Source: Fontimonas thermophila (GTDB lineage: Bacteria; Pseudomonadota; Gammaproteobacteria; Nevskiales; Nevskiaceae). Taken from it: a stretch of DNA of 64,000 nt. Numbering within the stretch: position 1 is the first letter of the stretch; each line of letters starts with the position of its first letter. The stretch covers positions 148,209 through 212,208 of the forward strand of contig NZ_FOOC01000005.1 of the NCBI RefSeq assembly GCF_900113085.1, written 5' to 3'. Below the pieces are notes generated by a model that did not search any database, was not told where the DNA came from, and worked only from the letters and a program-made list of their open reading frames with translations. The translations under genes were made by a program, and so were the position numbers. This document shows positions 58,592-64,000 of the stretch, one piece after another.

Positions 58592-61000
58592 TCAATCCAC
58601 CGGCACCGACCGCGCGACCCGCCACCTGAGTTCATGCGGGGCACGCAACACCGCGCCCCCCAGCGACGGCCAGATCATGCTGTGCTCGACGTCGCCGACC
58701 GCCGGCTTGCGGTAATCGCATACGCCCTCGGGGAAGATTTCGGCGAGTTCGGCGAGCTGCGCCGGCGTCAGGGGCACGGCATAGTCATTCGGATCGATCG
58801 GCTTGAGCTGACATTTGATGATGTCGTCGGTCATCGGCATGCCGGCCACCATGCGCGGCGTGCGGGTGACCGGCAGCAGCGTCGCGCATGGCCCGAGCCC
58901 CGATCCGTCGGCTTCCCAGGTCTCGGGCACGTCAACGCGTAAGGGGATGTCCAGGCCGGGCACACCGGCGCCCGGCAGCAGGGGCAGTTGCGCGATCCCC
59001 AGCGGCAGGAGGATTGCCGATGGCAGCTCCAGCCGTCCGCCGACCGTGCCGAACGTGCAGCGGTCACCGGCTGCCGCCGGCTTGGCGGCGATCACCGCCT
59101 GTACGTGATCACCTCCGTATTCGGGCCGGCGCGCGCGCAAGGCCTGCAGCCATTCCTCCATCACCGGGTAAGCATCGGCCTGGGTGACGACACCGCGCCA
59201 GATCGCCTGGGTCTGCTGCTGGCCGGTGCGCGCGTTGAGGCGCGCGCGCACCGTGAACGGGCGCACCGCCTCATGGATGTTGGCGGTCGGAATCAGATCG
59301 AGATAAGGCGCAAGATCGAGCACCGGCGTTTCGGCCAGCGCACCGCGGCCGATGACCGCGCCGATGCGATAAGCCAGGGCCGCCAGTTCCGGATCCATGC
59401 GGTGGCGCTCGGGGACGTAATTGCCGTCGATGTCGAAACCGCCGATCTTGCGGTTGAGATCGGCGAATTCCTCGAAACTGATCGTCCCGTCATTGAACGC
59501 CGCCAGCCCGTACTGCACACCGACGTTGTCGAGCGGACGCCGGGCAAAGCCGGTCCGCGGGTCCCGCCCGAAGAGGTTGACGTTTGCGTCCTGGATCGTA
59601 CAGCGCACGCCGTGGGGACGCTCGGTCGGGTGATAACGGATCTCCTCGGGCACCGAACAGCCACGCGTCGGATCGATACGGTCGAGGAAGGTATCGACCC
59701 AGCTCTGGCAGATCGCGTTGTACTGATTGCCGGATAACAGATTGTGGCCGTTGACCGCGGCGCGCTTGGCGTCGGTCCAATCGAGATCGCTGTTGGCGTA
59801 ATAGTGCTGCAGCAGACCACAATCGGTGACTGTCATCGCCGTCGACAAAATGTCGGCGAATGTCGCCGTCGGCAGGCCGGCAGAAAGCAGCCCCGGTGCA
59901 TTGTTGATCGCATTGTACTGCTGCAGGGCCGCACCCGAGCCGTTGGTGCCCACCATGAACTCGATCGGCCCGTACTGCTCGATGATGTGCTCCTTGACCA
60001 TCATCGTCGTCTCGATGCTGACCATCGGATTGCAGTGCACGCCGTACGCGGACAGCGTCGAGTGCACGGTGATGTCACCCTTGCCGAGCCGATCGGTGAT
60101 ACCGACCAGATTGATCAGTAGCCGATCGGCCGACAGCGTCGTCAGATCGAGATTGCCGAGCACGAACGTCGGATCGTTGCGCCCCTGGTCGTAGCCGACA
60201 CCGCAGGATTCGCCATAAGCGTAGTAAACGCGGCCATTCCAGTTCACGGCATCGAAGGGCGCATCTGGCCCGCGCGCTGCCGGATCGTCGAGCACGGCGA
60301 TACGCACGATGCCGCGGTTGATCGTCGCCGATTCGACCCGCACGACGAAGGGCACGGCGCGGCCATCGCTCGTCTGCGTGGTCATCGTGTCGGAAGGATA
60401 GGGCGCATAAGGATCGTCGAGCGGATGGAAGCCCTGATCCTCGCTCGACCGGTAAAACCACTGGTATTGCGTCGGCACCGAGCAGTCCTCATCGAGCGGC
60501 TCGCCCAGGCCGACCTCGGCGGTGCGGCACTGAAAAGGCTCCTGGTGGGGCCCCGAAATCACCGGCCCGGTGATTGGATGATTGCGCACGCGCAGCGCGG
60601 CACGGCGCGTGCCGGATCCACCCCGTGCGGTCGCGACGATCAGATTCTCCCCTTCGACCAGACCGGTGACCAAACCGCGCACCTGACCGTCCGCCTGGCG
60701 CGCAAACACACCGCTGACATCGACCCCGTTGCGGGTCACGGTATAGGCATCGTCGGGTGCAAGTCCGCGCAGAGCCACCAGCACGTCACCACCGGTCACC
60801 GCATCCGGCAGCGTCGATAGGGTGATCAGCTCGAACTCGCCAGCGGCGAGCGCCGGTGTGCGCAGCGTATGGAAATCGGCGTTTACGACTGGCGTCTCAT
60901 CACCGCCGGCACCGACCGGAGGGTCGCTGTCGCCACAGGCAGTGAGCATCAAGACCACCCCCATCCACCCCGCCCAGCCGAGACACCGCCTCGTCAGCAT
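58592..61000 (-). CDS. DUF6351 family lipoprotein (putative alpha/beta hydrolase)
   Basis: An 802-residue secreted lipoprotein. The signal peptide ends at a lipobox LTAC, then GDSDPPVGAGGDE. The start at 61000 has a strong GAGGAGGGGAG site; 61030 is the longer alternative. The central part contains GTNGSGAALQQYNAINNAPGLLS, a candidate nucleophile elbow. The family resembles tannase or PHB-depolymerase-like extracellular hydrolases. The family assignment is from recall of the pattern; catalytic residues are inference. Confidence 0.82.
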   Translation of the reverse strand: MLTRRCLGWAGWMGVVLMLTACGDSDPPVGAGGDETPVVNADFHTLRTPALAAGEFELITLSTLPDAVTGGDVLVALRGLAPDDAYTVTRNGVDVSGVFARQADGQVRGLVTGLVEGENLIVATARGGSGTRRAALRVRNHPITGPVISGPHQEPFQCRTAEVGLGEPLDEDCSVPTQYQWFYRSSEDQGFHPLDDPYAPYPSDTMTTQTSDGRAVPFVVRVESATINRGIVRIAVLDDPAARGPDAPFDAVNWNGRVYYAYGESCGVGYDQGRNDPTFVLGNLDLTTLSADRLLINLVGITDRLGKGDITVHSTLSAYGVHCNPMVSIETTMMVKEHIIEQYGPIEFMVGTNGSGAALQQYNAINNAPGLLSAGLPTATFADILSTAMTVTDCGLLQHYYANSDLDWTDAKRAAVNGHNLLSGNQYNAICQSWVDTFLDRIDPTRGCSVPEEIRYHPTERPHGVRCTIQDANVNLFGRDPRTGFARRPLDNVGVQYGLAAFNDGTISFEEFADLNRKIGGFDIDGNYVPERHRMDPELAALAYRIGAVIGRGALAETPVLDLAPYLDLIPTANIHEAVRPFTVRARLNARTGQQQTQAIWRGVVTQADAYPVMEEWLQALRARRPEYGGDHVQAVIAAKPAAAGDRCTFGTVGGRLELPSAILLPLGIAQLPLLPGAGVPGLDIPLRVDVPETWEADGSGLGPCATLLPVTRTPRMVAGMPMTDDIIKCQLKPIDPNDYAVPLTPAQLAELAEIFPEGVCDYRKPAVGDVEHSMIWPSLGGAVLRAPHELRWRVARSVPVD

Positions 61001-61069
61001 CGCTCCCCTCCTCGCATACAGCCGCAGCATTTTCAGCCCGACGATGGTAGCGCGCCCATCTGTCTGTGT

Positions 61070-61384
61070 TCAGTGCCGCTCGCCAGAAAACCGGCGCCGC
61101 GTGGCGCGGTAAAGCAGATAGACCGCCCACGGAAACGCCAGTGTCCACCAGCCCACGGCCTCCGCCAGCGGCGCCGGCGCGGTAGTCTCGGCATAGCGCG
61201 CGCGCCAGACCCCCAGATACAGCGCGATGAACGCCCACGGCAGCTGGGTGGATACAGCCCACAGCAGACGGGACCACCAGGGAGTGCGGCGGCAAGCCAG
61301 AATCAGCACCGCCGGGAGAACCACCACCGCCAGTGCGAGCACGCGCAACAAAAGGCTGTCAGCGAGCAGCCAGTCGGCACTCAT
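61070..61384 (-). CDS. Small membrane protein, 104 residues, unknown
   Basis: I do not recognise this. It has three hydrophobic segments (LLLRVLALAVVVLPAVLILA, LLWAVSTQLPWAFIALYLGVW, VGWWTLAFPWAVYLLYRA) and a basic tail ending RRFSGERH, consistent with a multi-pass inner-membrane protein. It lies 30 bases after the thioredoxin-like gene on the same strand and 69 bases before the DUF6351 start, so an operon is possible. Confidence 0.7.
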   Translation of the reverse strand: MSADWLLADSLLLRVLALAVVVLPAVLILACRRTPWWSRLLWAVSTQLPWAFIALYLGVWRARYAETTAPAPLAEAVGWWTLAFPWAVYLLYRATRRRFSGERH

Positions 61385-61414
61385 GGAACTTGCCCGTGCT
61401 GTCGGATTGCAATC

Positions 61415-61978
61415 TCATGCGGCTTCGCGCCATTTGATGTTGCAGCCCATGCTCGGCTTCTGGTCGGGATCGACCGGCCGGCCGGCGAGCACGGCATCGA
61501 GCGCCGCCCGCAGGTCGGCGCCGGTCAACGGCACGCCATTGCCCGGCGTCGAACCATCGAGACGGCCGCGATAGACCAGCTCAAGCTGGCCATTGAACAC
61601 GTACAGATCCGGCGTGCACGCAGCCTGGTAGGCACGGGCCACGGCCTGGGTCTCGTCGTAAAGATAGGGAAACGGATAGCCGAGCTGCGCGGCAACGCGC
61701 CGCATCTGCTCCGGGCCATCCTCGGGATAGCGCTCGGCATCGTTGCTGGAAATGGCGATGAAGGCGACCCCGCGCTTTTGATAGTCACGCGCCAATCGGA
61801 TCAGCTCCGGATTCACGTGCTTCACGTACGGGCAATGGTTGCAGATGAACATCACCACGGTCGCGATCTCGGATTTGAGATCGGCCAAGGCCAGCGTGCG
61901 ACCGCTGACCGTGTCTGGCAGTCGAAAATCCGGTGCGCGCGTGCCCAGTGGCAGCATCTTGGAAGCCGTCAATGCCAT
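61415..61978 (-). CDS. Thioredoxin-fold AhpC/TSA family protein
   Basis: A 187-residue redoxin. It has FRLPDTVSGRTLALADLKSE, then the active CxxC in VMFICNHCPYVKHV and FIAISSNDAERYPEDG. The CxxC and the NHCPY context match the family of thioredoxin-like proteins found beside metabolic genes in many proteobacteria. The start at 61978 (MALTASKMLPL) is preferred over 62020. It is divergent from metK. Confidence 0.93.
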   Translation of the reverse strand: MALTASKMLPLGTRAPDFRLPDTVSGRTLALADLKSEIATVVMFICNHCPYVKHVNPELIRLARDYQKRGVAFIAISSNDAERYPEDGPEQMRRVAAQLGYPFPYLYDETQAVARAYQAACTPDLYVFNGQLELVYRGRLDGSTPGNGVPLTGADLRAALDAVLAGRPVDPDQKPSMGCNIKWREAA

Positions 61979-62173
61979 GATTCGAATCCTGGAAAATCCG
62001 TGGTCCAGGCAGTGTAGCAACCGTTTTGCGATGCTGGCCGCGACTACCCCGGTGACTTACAATATCCGCCTATCCGTATGGACAGATCGCAGCGCGGCCC
62101 CGGATCGTGCGCGCAGCGGTTCGTTCCGCCCGGCATCTCTTGCCCATCCCGTATCACTTTCGAGGTCCCCGAC

Positions 62174-63382
62174 GTGAGCCACTTCCTGTTTACTTCCGAG
62201 TCTGTTTCCGAAGGACACCCCGACAAGGTCGCCGACCAGATCTCGGACGCCGTGCTCGATGCGATTCTCGCGCAGGACAAGAAAGCGCGCGTCGCTTGCG
62301 AAACCCTGGTCAAGACGGGTGTTGCCATCGTCGCCGGGGAAATCACCACCAGCGCCTGGGTCGACCTCGAAGCCCTCGTGCGCAAGGTCATCACCGACAT
62401 CGGCTACACCTCTTCCGACGTCGGCTTCGACGGCGCGACATGCGGCGTGCTCAACCTGATCGGCAAACAATCCCCCGACATCGCCATGGGCGTTGACCGC
62501 AAAAAGCCCGAGGAACAAGGCGCCGGCGACCAAGGCCTGATGTTCGGTTATGCCACCAACGAGACCAAAGAGCTGATGCCAGCGCCGATCTACTACGCCC
62601 ACCGCCTGGTCGAACAACAGGCCAAGGTGCGCAAGGCCAAGAAAGGGGGCCTGGCCTGGCTGCGGCCGGATGCGAAATCCCAGATCACACTGCGTTATGA
62701 AAACGACGTCGCCGTCGGCATCGATGCCGTCGTGCTCTCGACCCAGCACGACCCCGGCATCAAACTCAAGGACCTCCGCGAAGCGGTGATGGAGCACATC
62801 ATCAAGCCGGTTCTGCCCGCAAAGTGGATCAGCAAGCAAACCAAGTTCCACATCAATCCAACCGGCAACTTCGTCATCGGTGGCCCGGTCGGCGACTGCG
62901 GCCTGACCGGACGCAAAATCATCGTCGATTCCTACGGCGGCTGGGCCCGCCATGGTGGTGGCGCGTTCTCGGGCAAGGACCCGTCGAAAGTCGACCGCTC
63001 GGCCGCGTATGCTGCGCGCTACGTTGCCAAAAACATCGTCGCCGCGGGGCTTGCCGACCGCTGCGAGGTGCAGGTGAGCTATGCCATCGGAGTTGCCGAA
63101 CCCACCTCGATCATGGTCACAACCTTTGGGACCGGCAAGATCAGCGACCAGGCGCTCGACAAGCTCATCCGGCGTCATTTCGACCTGCGCCCCTACGGCA
63201 TCATCAAGATGCTCGACCTCGTACACCCGATGTACCAGGCCACGGCAGCCTACGGCCATTTCGGCCGTAAACCCTACGAAGTCAAACTGGACAACGGCGA
63301 AACCTTCACTGCGTTCTCGTGGGAGAAAACCGACAAGGCCGAAGCGCTGGCAGAAGACGCCAAAAAACTGGGCAAGGCATAA
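62174..63382 (+). CDS. metK: S-adenosylmethionine synthetase
   Basis: MetK makes SAM from methionine and ATP. The 402-residue product starts with GTG at 62174, seven bases after GAGGT, and has the typical beginning [23 protein letters not shown] and metal motifs are [16 protein letters not shown] and [21 protein letters not shown]. It is longer at the N-terminal reading if started at 62078 but that part is not conserved. I found no SAM riboswitch in the 195 bases upstream. SpeD, which uses SAM, is at 19 kb. Confidence 0.97.
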   Translation: MSHFLFTSESVSEGHPDKVADQISDAVLDAILAQDKKARVACETLVKTGVAIVAGEITTSAWVDLEALVRKVITDIGYTSSDVGFDGATCGVLNLIGKQSPDIAMGVDRKKPEEQGAGDQGLMFGYATNETKELMPAPIYYAHRLVEQQAKVRKAKKGGLAWLRPDAKSQITLRYENDVAVGIDAVVLSTQHDPGIKLKDLREAVMEHIIKPVLPAKWISKQTKFHINPTGNFVIGGPVGDCGLTGRKIIVDSYGGWARHGGGAFSGKDPSKVDRSAAYAARYVAKNIVAAGLADRCEVQVSYAIGVAEPTSIMVTTFGTGKISDQALDKLIRRHFDLRPYGIIKMLDLVHPMYQATAAYGHFGRKPYEVKLDNGETFTAFSWEKTDKAEALAEDAKKLGKA

Positions 63383-63389
63383 AGTCTTC

Positions 63390-63411
63390 CCTGCATCAAA
63401 CCTGCATCAAA
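63390..63411 (+). repeat. Tandem 11-base repeat after metK
   Basis: CCTGCATCAAA occurs twice without a gap, eight bases after the metK stop. A short slippage-type duplication. Confidence 0.6.
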
Positions 63412-63417
63412 AAACCC

Positions 63418-63440
63418 AAGGGGCGCTTTTCGCGCCCCTT
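63418..63440 (+). terminator. Terminator of metK
   Basis: Nine-base arms AAGGGGCGC and GCGCCCCTT with loop TTTTC. After the stem ACGTTTGC follows on the plus strand; on the minus strand GGGTTTTTT follows. It may act both ways. Confidence 0.6.
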
Positions 63441-63560
63441 ACGTTTGCACGTCCGGATCACCCGCAAACTGCACCCAGGCACTGACACCCGCGCACTGAT
63501 AAGGCATCAAAAGCCTGCGCACTGCCTGGATCGGGGAGTCGAAGCAACCCATCCCCGCTT

Positions 63561-63589
63561 CAAAAAAGAAGGCGAGCCAAAGCTCGCCT
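63561..63589 (-). terminator. Intrinsic terminator of the ComEA-like gene
   Basis: Eight-base arms AGGCGAGC and GCTCGCCT with a four-base loop; reading leftward TTCTTTTTTG follows at once. It lies 28 bases after the stop. Confidence 0.9.
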
Positions 63590-63616
63590 GCAACCCTCCC
63601 TCGAGGCCGTTTTGCT

Positions 63617-63880
63617 TCAGTCCTTGACCTTGATGTTGTCCTTGTTCTGCTCGTAAATCGCCGGACCTATCCCCTCCACACGCGTGATCTCCTGCGGCGC
63701 CTTGAACAAACCCCGCTCCGCACGGTCCTTCACAATCGCCTCCGCCTTCGCAGGACCCACACCCTTGAGCTCTTTCGCCAGGGTCTTCGCATCCGCCGTG
63801 TTGATGTTGACCACACCCGCATGGGCCACACCCACCACCAAACCCGCACCCACCAGCACCGCCTTGAACCACGTATTCAT
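63617..63880 (-). CDS. ComEA family helix-hairpin-helix protein
   Basis: An 87-residue small exported protein. The signal peptide ends VAHA, then the HhH DNA-binding part has VVNINTADAKTLAKELKGVG and VEGIGPAIYEQNKDNIKV. ComEA proteins bind incoming DNA in natural transformation; many gammaproteobacteria have such short orphan forms. GGAGGG seven bases before the ATG at 63880 supports the start. No comEC is in the window. Confidence 0.92.
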   Translation of the reverse strand: MNTWFKAVLVGAGLVVGVAHAGVVNINTADAKTLAKELKGVGPAKAEAIVKDRAERGLFKAPQEITRVEGIGPAIYEQNKDNIKVKD

Positions 63881-64000
63881 GTCTTGTCCCTCCACTCTTG
63901 CGTCTTCTTGCCACGCCCACACCAGGCGCATGCCCACCCTACCCCAGCACGCCGCGCAACACACTTCCCCAATCGGCTAGTCCTCACCCCACCAAACGGA

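Noticed and set aside
60869..62017. Long plus-strand open frame over the DUF6351 start and thioredoxin-like gene
   Set aside because: Opposite two supported genes; no domain resemblance.
61979..62173. SAM riboswitch before metK
   Set aside because: No conserved SAM-I, SAM-II or SAM/SAH core visible.

Overview
The window is about 64 kb of gene-dense, GC-rich chromosome from a gammaproteobacterium. The evidence is an E. coli-type SpeD, a Crp next to an OsmC protein, Coq7, MinCDE, the rpoN-hpf-ptsN-hprK-rapZ cluster, a prfB-lysS pair with the +1 recoding site, and groESL carrying both a sigma-32-like promoter and a CIRCE operator. The phasin, DUF1302, DUF6351 and acyl-CoA genes fit a PHA-forming, lipid- or hydrocarbon-using lineage near Xanthomonadales, Nevskiales or Chromatiales. 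That placement is inference. I found no tRNA, rRNA, insertion sequence, prophage or CRISPR array. Most of the window is core genome.

Layout. 0-2.4 kb: partial pilT divergent from yggS-rpiA, then a DUF4399 gene. 2.5-10.3 kb: rpoN, hpf, ptsN, a short hprK, rapZ, an EIIA-Man gene, ptsH, ptsI and mgtE, a complete soluble regulatory PTS with no sugar permease. 10.4-17.1 kb (minus strand): a DUF2157/GDYXXLXY/OsmC trio, then rlmH, rsfS, nadD, proA and holA. 17.2-25.6 kb: coq7, a CDF cation exporter, speD, OsmC, crp, then trpC-D-G-E and rpe. 25.8-31.7 kb: purC, marC, a DUF6489 gene, a phasin with a clear promoter and operator, a YihY protein, and minCDE.

31.9-38.5 kb: a DsbA-fold isomerase, two alpha/beta hydrolases around a diguanylate cyclase, and a DUF1302 outer-membrane protein gene broken by a one-base insertion. 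38.5-42.5 kb: a 79-residue orphan, a WYL regulator and groESL. 42.5-51.7 kb: a LuxR-type regulator, a DUF5924/DUF2914 membrane protein, a rhodanese, a TolC-family protein, a Bcr/CflA exporter, lysS, prfB (programmed frameshift) and an OmpA-family protein. 51.8-58.4 kb: acyl-CoA ligase, thioesterase, alcohol and aldehyde dehydrogenases, and DUF1631. 58.6-64 kb: a DUF6351 lipoprotein, a small membrane protein, a thioredoxin-like protein, metK and a ComEA-like protein.

How they work together. The rpoN/PTS block can pass phosphate from PEP through EI and HPr to EIIA-Ntr and EIIA-Man, with HprK acting on the HPr serine and RapZ nearby. The trp block is translationally coupled by stop/start overlaps. 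The 52-57 kb genes look like an activation and oxidation set for fatty or aromatic acids, alcohols and aldehydes. No wholly new multi-gene system is evident. The most unusual points are the broken DUF1302 gene, the phasin operator, the kinase-core-only HprK, the histone-like tail on RsfS, and several small orphan genes.
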